64,000 bases of DNA from Flavobacteriaceae bacterium UBA5534. GTDB taxonomy: Bacteria; Bacteroidota; Bacteroidia; Flavobacteriales; Flavobacteriaceae. The translations under genes and the position numbers were made by a program. The DNA is taken from positions 1-64,000 of the forward strand of contig DINS01000014.1 of assembly GCA_002426015.1 (NCBI GenBank), read 5' to 3'. Under the pieces are notes generated by a model. It ran no database searches, had not been told where the DNA came from, and saw nothing but the letters and a program-made list of their open reading frames with translations. This document shows positions 55,308 through 63,278 of this stretch, in pieces (within the stretch, counting starts at the first letter, position 1; every line of letters starts with the position of its first letter).

Positions 55308-55916
55308 ATGGAATCAAAAGATTATTTAAAAGATATCAGCGAGATCAAGGATTTGATGAACAAATCTTCTCGTTTTATTTCCTTAAGCGGATTATCTGGA
55401 ATCCTTGCTGGTGTTTATGCGCTGATAGGAGCAGCAGTTGCTTATTGGCTGGTTTCAAATTCGGGTAGAGAATATCTTATTTTGGATGGAACAATTTTTA
55501 GATTGGTCATGCTCGATTTGTTTCTAATTGCATTTTTCAGTGCGGTAACAGGCATTTTTTTGACTACAAAAAAAGCAAAAAAACATGGCGCCAAAATTTG
55601 GGATGCCACCTCAAAGCGATTGGTCATTAATTTTTTGATTCCTTTGGTTGTTGGTGGTATTTACATTCTCATCATACTCAATCAGCAAAAATATGGACAA
55701 ACTGGAGCTTTGATGCTCATTTTTTATGGGTTGGCATTGATCAATGCATCAAAATATAGTATTGGAGATATTCGATATTTAGGTTTTATACAGCTGATTT
55801 TGGGTTTAATTTGTGCTGTGTTGCCTGGTTATGGCTTTTGGCTTTGGGTTTTAGGATTTGGAGTAATGCACATTGTTTATGGCACTTGGATGCATTATAA
55901 ATACGATAAAAAATAA
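55308..55916 (+). CDS. Polytopic membrane protein, first gene of creD region
   Basis: 202 residues with about six transmembrane helices and a leading soluble part (SKDYLKDISEIKDLMNKSS). No named family. It heads the putative operon with the 96-residue membrane protein, HTH regulator and creD, so is likely part of an envelope stress or maintenance unit (inference). Confidence 0.65.
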   Translation: MESKDYLKDISEIKDLMNKSSRFISLSGLSGILAGVYALIGAAVAYWLVSNSGREYLILDGTIFRLVMLDLFLIAFFSAVTGIFLTTKKAKKHGAKIWDATSKRLVINFLIPLVVGGIYILIILNQQKYGQTGALMLIFYGLALINASKYSIGDIRYLGFIQLILGLICAVLPGYGFWLWVLGFGVMHIVYGTWMHYKYDKK

Positions 55917-55935
55917 CTTCTAATTACTATATATT

Positions 55936-56226
55936 ATGATTAGTGAAAACAAAAGATTAAAAGCCATTTTGGCCATTGGGACCTTACTGCTTCTAATTCC
56001 ATTTATTGGTATGCAATTTTCAAACGAAATCGATTGGAAGTTAAACGATTTCATCATCGCTGGCGTATTATTATATGGAACAGGTTTGATAATAGAACTC
56101 ATTTTGAGAAAGGTAAATAAACAAAAAGACCGAATGTTATTAACTATTGCTGCATTGGTGTTATTACTTCTCATTTGGCTAGAATTGGCAGTAGGTATTT
56201 TTGGAACTCCAATAGCTGGAAGCTAA
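55936..56226 (+). CDS. Small membrane protein
   Basis: 96 residues with three transmembrane helices (about 11-27, 37-52, 66-88). No family recognised. 19 nt after the preceding gene and 39 nt before the HTH regulator; a REP-like hairpin (56241-56260) lies in the second gap. Confidence 0.6.
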   Translation: MISENKRLKAILAIGTLLLLIPFIGMQFSNEIDWKLNDFIIAGVLLYGTGLIIELILRKVNKQKDRMLLTIAALVLLLLIWLELAVGIFGTPIAGS

Positions 56227-56240
56227 ATAAGAACAAAAAG

Positions 56241-56260
56241 ATTCCTGCCTCCGCAGGAAT
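56241..56260. repeat. REP-like hairpin ATTCCTGC-ctcc-GCAGGAAT
   Basis: 8-bp perfect stem, part of the AGATT-hairpin-GAAT(A/G)AC family also seen at 23053-23098. It sits inside the operon without a U-run, so is not a strong terminator. Confidence 0.6.
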
Positions 56261-56265
56261 AACGT

Positions 56266-56559
56266 ATGAGCTTAATAAACAACATAAATAAAGTATTCGA
56301 CCACAGAATCAGATTGGGCATTATGTCCATCCTAATGGTGAATGAGTATGCCGATTTTAATATGCTCAAAGAATTACTTGATGTCACTGATGGTAATTTG
56401 GCAAGCCATGTTAAGGCTCTTGAAACTGCCGAATATATTGAAGTTGAAAAACAATTCATCGGTCGAAAACCTAATACGCGCTACTCTACCACCAAATTAG
56501 GAAGAGCGGAATTTAACAAACATATAGAAGCACTTGAAAAATTAATCAATAATAAATAG
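56266..56559 (+). CDS. Winged-helix transcriptional regulator (HTH_34/ArsR-like)
   Basis: 97 residues: a winged helix (FDHRIRLGIMSILMVNEYAD, ELLDVTDGNLASHVKALETA as recognition helix, and wing EVEKQFIGRKPNTRYSTTK). It probably dimerises by its C-terminus. It sits between two copies of the operator-like sequence, which makes it the likely cognate (auto)regulator. No effector-binding domain is present. Confidence 0.8.
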   Translation: MSLINNINKVFDHRIRLGIMSILMVNEYADFNMLKELLDVTDGNLASHVKALETAEYIEVEKQFIGRKPNTRYSTTKLGRAEFNKHIEALEKLINNK

Positions 56560-56613
56560 GTACACTCCTTAAAGGGGAAGACCAAAGCAATTAACTATTT
56601 TTTTTATCATTTT

Positions 56614-56636
56614 ACTTTGAATTACAAAGTACTTTA
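56614..56636. promoter_or_regulatory. Operator 2: ACTTTG-N5-CAAAGT-ACTTTA
   Basis: Same arms as operator 1 with spacer AATTA instead of TAATT. It lies 11 nt before the creD ATG and includes an imperfect -7 box (TTACTTTG); no TTG was seen upstream. It suggests separate control of creD. Confidence 0.65.
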
Positions 56637-56647
56637 AATCAAACATT

Positions 56648-58027
56648 ATGGAAAACACAGACAGACCTCAACAGCAAAACAAATTTAGCAATTGGCTAAA
56701 AACATCAATCACAGCAAGAATGCTCATGGTTGGTTTTTTGATCATTATTTTGTTGATTCCTCTATCCTACATTAATAGCCTGATTGAAGAACGCTCTTTT
56801 AGACAACAGGATGTCGTTAATGAAATCAATGACAAATGGGGAAATAACGTATTAGTGTATGGACCAATGCTTAAAATACCTTACAAAACCTACACAGAAA
56901 CCTCTACATATAACGAAAAAACAAAAACATATCTAAAAGAAACTCAAACACATATCAATTATGCCTATATATTTCCAGAACAATTGGATGCAGATGTCGA
57001 TGTCAATTCTAAAACCTTGAGTCGAGGTAATTTTGAATCTGCAGTGTTTACCACCAATATGAAATTTGTTGGAGCGTACATTCCTACTGACTTAACTGAC
57101 AAAGGCATAACATCAGAAGATATCATTTGGGACAAAGCAAGTGTTATCATTAAAACATCTAATCTCAAAGGCATTAAGAGCGAAATGATTTTAAAATTGA
57201 ATGACAACAGTTATACGTTTCAGACCAATTACAACGAAAACAATAAAGGTTACAATGGCTATTTAGACGTGTTGGAATCTGGTTTTTTAAAAACTGAAGA
57301 TGTTCAAAATACAGAAAATTCACAATTCAGCATTAACATATCATTTAATGGAAGCAAGCAAATAGAATTGATTCCCATAGGAAAAATAACAACTATGAAA
57401 ATGAGCTCCAACTGGGCTGACCCTAGTTTTATAGGAAATTACCTACCTAACGACGAAACAAAAACAATTTCCAAAGACGGTTTTAAAGCCGAATGGAAAG
57501 TACTGCATATCAATCGACCTTTTTCTCAACAACATCTCGACAAAATCCCAAATCTCAACGAATTTGCTTTTGGAACCAAATTTATGGTGATGGTAGATGA
57601 ATACCAAAAAAGTGAACGCTCGGCAAAATATGGCTTTCTGGTCATCGCATTGACCTTTTTGATTTTCTTTTTGATACAAACAATGAGCAAAATCAATATT
57701 CATCCATTTCAATATTTAATGATTGGATTGGCATTGACCATGTTTTACACGCTGTTGGTGTCGATATCGGAACATAGTAATTTCCTAAAAGCTTATCTAA
57801 TAGCAGGAATTTCGGTCATTGCATTGATCACTTTGTATTCTAAATCTATATTGAAAACTATAAAATTTCCTGTGTTTATAGGTTTGTCGTTAACAGCTTT
57901 GTATACATTTATCTATGTGATTATTCAATTAGAAAATTATGCGCTGTTGGTTGGAAGTATTGGACTGTTCCTCATCTTGGCCATTGTCATGTATGTCTCT
58001 CGAAAAATTGACTGGAACAACGGATAG
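56648..58027 (+). CDS. creD: Inner membrane protein CreD
   Basis: 459 residues. One N-terminal helix, a long periplasmic domain (about 45-320), then five or more helices. CreD motifs NSLIEERSFRQQDVVNEIN, YAYIFPEQL and the LPNxxxx...FGTKFMVMVDEYQKSERSAKYGFLVIALTF are clear. Its biological role (envelope integrity, colicin tolerance in E. coli) is poorly understood. In E. coli creBC is a two-component system; here an HTH protein alone is linked. Confidence 0.88.
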   Translation: MENTDRPQQQNKFSNWLKTSITARMLMVGFLIIILLIPLSYINSLIEERSFRQQDVVNEINDKWGNNVLVYGPMLKIPYKTYTETSTYNEKTKTYLKETQTHINYAYIFPEQLDADVDVNSKTLSRGNFESAVFTTNMKFVGAYIPTDLTDKGITSEDIIWDKASVIIKTSNLKGIKSEMILKLNDNSYTFQTNYNENNKGYNGYLDVLESGFLKTEDVQNTENSQFSINISFNGSKQIELIPIGKITTMKMSSNWADPSFIGNYLPNDETKTISKDGFKAEWKVLHINRPFSQQHLDKIPNLNEFAFGTKFMVMVDEYQKSERSAKYGFLVIALTFLIFFLIQTMSKINIHPFQYLMIGLALTMFYTLLVSISEHSNFLKAYLIAGISVIALITLYSKSILKTIKFPVFIGLSLTALYTFIYVIIQLENYALLVGSIGLFLILAIVMYVSRKIDWNNG

Positions 58028-58051
58028 ATCATATTAGTTGGTGATGTGTTC

Positions 58052-58085
58052 CCTCGCTCCTCTTTCAATTTTGAAATGAGCGAGG
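58052..58085 (+). terminator. Hairpin after creD
   Basis: CCTCGCTC pairs with GAGCGAGG; within it TTTCAATTTTGAAA forms a second stem. The following U-run is short (TTTC), so this is a probable but weak terminator. Confidence 0.5.
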
Positions 58086-58109
58086 TTTCACTCCACTAAA
58101 ACCAAAATT

Positions 58110-58418
58110 ATGGCACAAAACTCTATAAATATTGGTAAAGGATCTGCACTAATTAGCTACGTAATTGGCACTGTTCTTTTTATACTATTCACATTTGTGA
58201 TGCAGTCTATAATATTATTAAAAATAGGAGTTGTATTTATTCTGATAGCTTTCCTGTTCAACTCATTCATATTCATACATCTTATTTATTTAGCTATTAA
58301 ATATCCTAAAAAACGTTTCGAATTACTAAAAACATGCGGATTAATGCTATTAAACATTCCTGTAGTAATTGGTTATTTTTATTTTATGATAAACTTTAAT
58401 TTCAAACCACATTTTTAG
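58110..58418 (+). CDS. Small membrane protein
   Basis: 102 residues with three transmembrane helices (about 12-30, 36-60, 76-97). No family. 3 nt before the DUF2809 gene: a three-gene operon begins here. Confidence 0.6.
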   Translation: MAQNSINIGKGSALISYVIGTVLFILFTFVMQSIILLKIGVVFILIAFLFNSFIFIHLIYLAIKYPKKRFELLKTCGLMLLNIPVVIGYFYFMINFNFKPHF

Positions 58419-58421
58419 CAT

Positions 58422-58805
58422 ATGAAACTACAATTCAACAAATACTATTTTATCATCTTCATTGTTCTTTTTATAATTGAAACACTCATTGCTATCTATT
58501 TAAAAGACGGTTTCATTCGTCACACGTTTGGTGATTATTTGGTGGTTATATTACTCTATTGCTTTTTTAAAAGTTTTATACAAACAAAACCAATTCATAT
58601 AGCACTTGCCGTATTGCTGATAGCTTTCACCATTGAGTTTTCACAGCTTTTTAATGTTCTAAGCCTTTTTGATTTACAAGAAAGCTCATTAGCAAAAATT
58701 GTTTTTGGAAGCACATTCCATGTAAGTGATTTATTAGCCTACACACTTGGCATTGCAACCGTTATAATTGTCGAACTAAAACGAAATCCAAATGGAAGCA
58801 ATTAA
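58422..58805 (+). CDS. DUF2809 membrane protein
   Basis: 127 residues with four helices; typical motif GFIRHTFGDYLVVILLYCF and IEFSQLFNVL ... SDLLAYTLG. Function unknown. Overlaps the DUF1361 gene by 14 bases. Confidence 0.78.
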   Translation: MKLQFNKYYFIIFIVLFIIETLIAIYLKDGFIRHTFGDYLVVILLYCFFKSFIQTKPIHIALAVLLIAFTIEFSQLFNVLSLFDLQESSLAKIVFGSTFHVSDLLAYTLGIATVIIVELKRNPNGSN

Positions 58806-59457
58806 AATACTCATCATCACCCGATTTAGAATTCTATCATGGGTTATAACTTCTATGGCATTGAGCATTGTTTTATTGATGATTCGCATGAAACTTAATC
58901 AATCATTTTTCTTTATGTTTCTGGTTTGGAATTTATTCTTGGCATTGATTCCTTTTGCCATTACAATGTATCTAAGCAGTAAAGAAAACCTTCCAAAATG
59001 GTCATTGTTTTTTTGGTTTGGTATCTGGTTATTGTTTCTACCAAATGCTCCTTACATTATTACCGATTTATTACATTTACGAATGAGTGACAAGTATTTA
59101 ATGTGGCTCGATGTATTAGTTGTTAGTTCTTTTGCTTGTAATGGTATGGTGTTCTTCTTTTTATCACTCATGGATATGGAATCTCTATTAAGAGCATTTA
59201 CAAGTGTTAAGATACGGTTCTACCTGATAACATTTGTGCTATTCCTTACAGCTTTTGGTATCTATCTAGGACGTTTCTTACGCTACAACTCTTGGGAAAT
59301 CTTACAACATCCTTACGATTTATTTACAGACATTTTGAACATCATCATCCATCCTGACCAATATATTGAAGCTTGGGTATTCTCACTATTTTTTGGTGTC
59401 TTTTTAAGTGTTGGCTATTGGATGTTTAAAGCGTTTTTAAAAATAAAGACCAACTAA
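58792..59457 (+). CDS. DUF1361 membrane protein
   Basis: 221 residues with about six helices; LFFWFGIWLLFLPNAPYIITDLLHLR and YLGRFLRYNSWEIL are family features. Function unknown. Its stop overlaps the stop of the convergent SDR gene by four bases (CTAA). Confidence 0.8.
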   Translation: MEAIKILIITRFRILSWVITSMALSIVLLMIRMKLNQSFFFMFLVWNLFLALIPFAITMYLSSKENLPKWSLFFWFGIWLLFLPNAPYIITDLLHLRMSDKYLMWLDVLVVSSFACNGMVFFFLSLMDMESLLRAFTSVKIRFYLITFVLFLTAFGIYLGRFLRYNSWEILQHPYDLFTDILNIIIHPDQYIEAWVFSLFFGVFLSVGYWMFKAFLKIKTN

Positions 59458-60236
59458 ATGTCTCTATTCTTTTCTTGAATCCTTCTTACAATGGAAGTTG
59501 CTCTATCTCTAGATAAAAAGCGAGGCAGACCAGACAAAAGCTTATTGAACATTCCGGGAACCAGTACCGTTTTTCCTTGATGCATCCCTCTATAGCCATA
59601 AGCAGCTACTTTTTTGGGACAAGCCATATTAAATGTAATTTTATTATCAGTTGAGCCATTAGAAACCACATCTTGAAAAGAGGTCTTCGTTGGGCCAGGA
59701 CACAATGCAGTTACAGTAACTCCAGTACCTTTTAGTTCGTTGGCAATGGCTTCAGAAAACGACAGCATATAACTTTTTGAGGCATAATAAATAGACATCA
59801 AAGGACCTGGTTGAAATGCAGCCAATGATGACATATTTAGTATTTTCCCAGATTTTTGTTTTATCATTCCGTCTAACACAAGCTTTGTTAAATGTGTGGT
59901 TGTGATAATATGTACCTGCAACATTTCCAATTCGCGTTTCCAATTGGAGTCTGAAAAGGTACCAAACAACCCAAATCCAGCATTATTAATTAAAACATCT
60001 ATTGGTGTATCTTTAATCTCTTTAAAAATAGATTCGGCGACATTGTGCTCGCTCAAATCTTTTACTATTAATTTGACATCGATAGTACTAAACCCAAGAA
60101 TATTTTGTTTAGCTACAAGCAAATTCATCTCATCGATATCAATCAAAATAAGGTTATAGCCATCTTTAGCCAATAGTAGAGCCAACTCGTAACCCAATCC
60201 GGAAGCAGCTCCAGTAACTATTGCAGTTTTAATCAT
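59454..60236 (-). CDS. Short-chain dehydrogenase/reductase
   Basis: 260 residues. Cofactor motif TGAASGLG (8-15), NNAGFG, catalytic serine in NMSSLAAFQ and YxxxK (YYASK). Substrate unknown, family of acyl/retinol-type SDRs (DltE-like). Alone on this strand; the next gene ends 45 nt upstream. Confidence 0.87.
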   Translation of the reverse strand: MIKTAIVTGAASGLGYELALLLAKDGYNLILIDIDEMNLLVAKQNILGFSTIDVKLIVKDLSEHNVAESIFKEIKDTPIDVLINNAGFGLFGTFSDSNWKRELEMLQVHIITTTHLTKLVLDGMIKQKSGKILNMSSLAAFQPGPLMSIYYASKSYMLSFSEAIANELKGTGVTVTALCPGPTKTSFQDVVSNGSTDNKITFNMACPKKVAAYGYRGMHQGKTVLVPGMFNKLLSGLPRFLSRDRATSIVRRIQEKNRDI

Positions 60237-60281
60237 TAAAAAAGTGTTTGGAGCAATGTAGTAAATTAAAAACCAATAAAC

Positions 60282-61487
60282 CTAAAGTTTACCGTCTACA
60301 TAATCCTGTAAATATGAAAATCGTTCGGTTAGTTTTTTGTTTTCAGTAATTTTTGCACGCTTTAAAATTCCTCGTTCATCACCATTAAAAAATGCAGGAA
60401 TAACGTGTTCTAAAAACATCTCACCAAAACCTTCACTAGCATCTTTTGGTAGTTCGCAAGGTAAGTTGTCGACTGCCATAACTGTAATTGCATCTTTAGC
60501 ATTAAAAGCGACTTCTTTTTCAGTTTTTGCATCATAACCGTAAAATGGATCTGCAATGGTTGAAGCTCTTAATGTTGAAGCCACAGGTCCATCAACATCA
60601 CAACTAATATCTGCCACTAGATTGATATTAAAATCTTTTGATTTTGCATCTTGTCTTGTAAACAAATAAGGCGCATTATTACCATAAAAATGTCCAGCTA
60701 TAAACATATCTGTTTCTTTAGCATATGGCATAAAATTACTTTCGTAACCTGTTGGGTCTTTATAAAACTCCCACTTCTCACCTACTTTGCCATCTTTACG
60801 TTTTGCATATTCCATAACATCTGCCATAACATAAACTGGTTCTGTAAACTTTGACGTTAAATATAATGCATCACTTACTTCTTTTATTTTTAAGTGATCT
60901 AGAATTTCTTTTGCTCCTTGGGCAACTTTTCCTGTTCCTGTAAGTAATATTTTGATATTTGGAAGTGTAATTTTATCTAGCTCTCTTTTTACCTCGTCTA
61001 AATCGGCTAATGTTACTACTTTTGGTAAGTTGAATAACCCATCACGCAACCCAAGAGCTCTAAATCCGTTATACGCTCCAACCAAGCCTGCATAACGACC
61101 AAAACCAATTAAACGTGCTCCACTTTTCTTTACAATAGTTTCGTGGTCATACATTTCAATATTTTTCTCTAACATAGCCACTAAAAGCTTTCTGTTATAA
61201 GGTTGCTTTTTAATAGTATGAGAAAAGTAAAAGTATTTTTTGTTTGGTATTAAATTCTCAATTGGTACTTCTTTTACGCCTATCATCACATCGCAATCTG
61301 ACACATCGTCTGTAACCTTAAATCCTAATGCTTTGTATGCTGAATCTGGAAAAATGCGAACATCACTAGACTCAACAATAAACTCGGCTTTTGGAAATTG
61401 TGCTCTAGCTTCTGCTAGCTTTTCTGGTGAAAAAACCACGCGTCTATCTGGCGGATTTTTACGTTCTTTTATGATGGCGAATTTCAT
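60282..61487 (-). CDS. NAD(P)-dependent dehydrogenase, Lys1/alanine dehydrogenase-like
   Basis: 401 residues from the ATG at 61485-61487 (MKFAIIKERKNPPDRR); the longer ORF adds 16 unlike residues. N-terminal AlaDH/PNT catalytic half and Rossmann half (LLTGTGKVAQGA). KEVP and FSHTIKKQPYNR are known in lysine-forming saccharopine dehydrogenase-like proteins. Exact substrate is not clear. Confidence 0.8.
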   Translation of the reverse strand: MKFAIIKERKNPPDRRVVFSPEKLAEARAQFPKAEFIVESSDVRIFPDSAYKALGFKVTDDVSDCDVMIGVKEVPIENLIPNKKYFYFSHTIKKQPYNRKLLVAMLEKNIEMYDHETIVKKSGARLIGFGRYAGLVGAYNGFRALGLRDGLFNLPKVVTLADLDEVKRELDKITLPNIKILLTGTGKVAQGAKEILDHLKIKEVSDALYLTSKFTEPVYVMADVMEYAKRKDGKVGEKWEFYKDPTGYESNFMPYAKETDMFIAGHFYGNNAPYLFTRQDAKSKDFNINLVADISCDVDGPVASTLRASTIADPFYGYDAKTEKEVAFNAKDAITVMAVDNLPCELPKDASEGFGEMFLEHVIPAFFNGDERGILKRAKITENKKLTERFSYLQDYVDGKL

Positions 61488-61529
61488 AAGCTTATGATTG
61501 GAATAATTTTTGCACGAAAATAATAGGAT

Positions 61530-61562
61530 TTGCAAGGTTTACCAAACTTTTTGATAACTTTG
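61530..61562 (+). promoter_or_regulatory. Promoter of tmRNA leader
   Basis: TTG (61530-61532), 22 nt, TAACTTTG (61555-61562). It would start RNA about 90 nt before mature tmRNA, within the structured leader. Confidence 0.55.
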
Positions 61563-61572
61563 CAGACTACGT

Positions 61573-61646
61573 TAGCGATTAAAGCGGCATCCTTTTGCTT
61601 TTTGCAAAAGATATAGCTGAAAGCGCGACCTGAAAGGGAACGCCAA
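61573..61646 (+). ncRNA. Structured pre-tmRNA leader element
   Basis: CTTTTGC-ttttt-GCAAAAG hairpin followed by GATATAGCTGAAAGCGCGACC...GGGAACGCC; GGC at 61586-61588 can pair with GCC at 61643-61645. I recall similar AAAGATATAGCGGA... elements in many flavobacterial intergenic regions, but cannot check the family. It could be processed off pre-tmRNA or be a separate RNA. Confidence 0.45.
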
Positions 61647-61662
61647 AATACTATTAATAATG

Positions 61663-62057
61663 GGGTCGACTGGTTTTGACAGCGAGATTTATTAGGTAGT
61701 AAGCACGTCGTGTAATGATTTTGAAACACGTAAAAGGCTAGATCAAATTTTAAACGGCGAGAATAACTACGCTTTAGCTGCTTAATTCTGAATTACAGTA
61801 AGAATTTGCCTTTGTCCTACTAGGTAGGAAAGCTAAATGTCTCTTGAAAGCCCTGGTCAGCGGCGTTCTAATTAGAGGCATCGTAAAAGTTGACATAGAA
61901 AGTGAAGCGCTTCGATTTGCTTTTGAAACTTAAGAAGATAAGTTGTGAGTAGAGTGTTTTTAATCAGCTTACAATCGAAAATCATGAAAAAACTAAACGT
62001 GTAGAAGGCTATTTGGTGACTTGTTTGGACGAGAGTTCGATTCTCTCCGACTCCACC
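61663..62057 (+). ncRNA. ssrA: Transfer-messenger RNA (tmRNA)
   Basis: 5' GGGGUCG pairs with 3' CGACUCC with a G3-U70 pair, the alanine identity element. The T-arm GAGAG-TTCGATT-CTCTC and discriminator A then CC are clear; final A of CCA is not encoded. The tag frame 61756-61785 reads GENNYALAA and a TAA. tmRNA rescues stalled ribosomes with SmpB. The 5' boundary is set by the acceptor stem. Confidence 0.95.
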
Positions 62058-62060
62058 TTT

Positions 62061-62106
62061 GCCCTACCAAGCTTTGAGGAAACAAAAAGCGAAGTAGGGC
62101 TTTTTT
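62061..62106 (+). terminator. tmRNA terminator
   Basis: GCCCTAC pairs with GTAGGGC, with an inner GCTTT/AAAGC stem and a 3x3 internal loop, then six T. It begins 3 nt after the tRNA-like domain. Confidence 0.9.
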
Positions 62107-62181
62107 AATATTTTTTTATTATTTGAAATATTTCCAAGGGCTTCGATGGACTCGCCCACTAAAATCAATAAATTTATAAAA

Positions 62182-62286
62182 ATGGAATTACCATATGCAG
62201 TCTATATTTTAAATTGTAATAATGGTACTTATTACACAGGGTACACAACCCATTCTCACCTTAAAGTTTCCTCATTTTACCTGTGA
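62182..62286 (+). pseudogene. Truncated GIY-YIG endonuclease remnant
   Basis: 34 codons starting MELPYAVYILNCNNGTYYTGYT, the first beta strands and YxG motif of GIY-YIG domain proteins (about 90-100 residues normally). The frame then runs TTHSHLKVSSFYL and stops at TGA. Missing the catalytic Arg and Glu. It overlaps the end of the PNPOx-like gene and lies directly after ssrA, so is probably a decayed gene fused to intergenic DNA. Confidence 0.7.
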
Positions 62287-62716
62287 CTTCTTTTATCTTA
62301 ATCAAAAAAACCGTTGGAAGTTCATCGTTGTATATTTTACTGGAGAATTCACTGATAAAATCGAGGTCTCTATGCTCTTTTTTTAGAATCAAATCTTTGA
62401 CTCCCAATGAAAATTGGTGTAAATAGGCTTTAGAGTTACTGCCCTCAAGCTCTTCAAAAACTCCATGCACCAATACTGATCTCCAATCGTTTACGGATTC
62501 TATTTCGGTGACATTTAATGAAACACTATTGTTCTTTCTCATGGCAGTGAGCTTATGCCCTTCTCCAGAATAACAAATAATAACATTCTCGTCTTCACTA
62601 TAAAAATAGGTGATGGGAATTACGTAAGGTTCCTTTTGGAACATGTATGCCAATTGACCTATATAATTGTGTTTGAGAATAAAAACACGTTCCTTGTTGT
62701 CTAAATTCTTGATCAT
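62261..62716 (-). CDS. PNPOx-like FMN split-barrel protein
   Basis: 151 residues. Split-barrel plan: NYIGQLAYMFQKEPYVIPITYFY then IICYSGEGHKLTAMRKNNSVSLNVTEIE and WRSVLVHGVFEELEG. Such proteins bind FMN, F420 or heme; the reaction is unknown. 29 nt after the TerB-like gene on the same strand. Confidence 0.8.
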   Translation of the reverse strand: MIKNLDNKERVFILKHNYIGQLAYMFQKEPYVIPITYFYSEDENVIICYSGEGHKLTAMRKNNSVSLNVTEIESVNDWRSVLVHGVFEELEGSNSKAYLHQFSLGVKDLILKKEHRDLDFISEFSSKIYNDELPTVFLIKIKEVTGKMRKL

Positions 62717-62745
62717 AACAATAGATTTAATAAATTAATGATGTA

Positions 62746-63156
62746 TTAGTCTGCCTTCAATTCCATATCTAGTTTGGCAAGCATCATAAGCTCTGATTTG
62801 TTCTTTCCAGAAAAACTGGAAGCAATAGCATTAGCTGTTTTTAATATCAATTTTTTGATGTCTTCTGTAAAAAACTGTTTGTGCTTGTTTTTGAACTTGA
62901 TGAACTTTTCAAAATTAGATTTGGCATCACACTCTCCTTGGTCATTAAGCCAATCGAAAACAATTTCTATCTGATATGCAGCATCCGATAGATAATCGTC
63001 TTTGGAAGTATCTATGTCTAACCAATCTTGTTTAACAAGTTGCTTTAATTTGCTGAATTCAGCTTCATGAACTTTACCATCAATTGCGGCGATGCCATAG
63101 AACAATTTGCCAAGGTTTTGGTAAAATTCCAAATATTGATAATCTGACGGCTTCAT
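62746..63156 (-). CDS. TerB-like domain protein
   Basis: 136 residues, all helical. LFYGIAAIDGKVHEAEFSKLKQLV resembles the acidic TerB/DjlA helix. No other Ter genes are seen. Possibly cotranscribed with the FMN protein gene and divergent from the PAS kinase, which could suggest redox or stress sensing (inference). Confidence 0.65.
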   Translation of the reverse strand: MKPSDYQYLEFYQNLGKLFYGIAAIDGKVHEAEFSKLKQLVKQDWLDIDTSKDDYLSDAAYQIEIVFDWLNDQGECDAKSNFEKFIKFKNKHKQFFTEDIKKLILKTANAIASSFSGKNKSELMMLAKLDMELKAD

Positions 63157-63278
63157 AATAAATTGATAATATTCAAAGCTAAAGCAATAGATAAAATTTA
63201 ACTATGATATAAATCAGTAAAGCAAAATATAACATCTGTTTTTTGTATTTTTACGCACATCTTAAAGATATCTAATTA

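Noticed and set aside
61663..62286. Integrated element at the ssrA 3' end
   Set aside because: No integrase, no repeat of the ssrA 3' end and only a short gene fragment; xerC at 450-1358 is the housekeeping recombinase.
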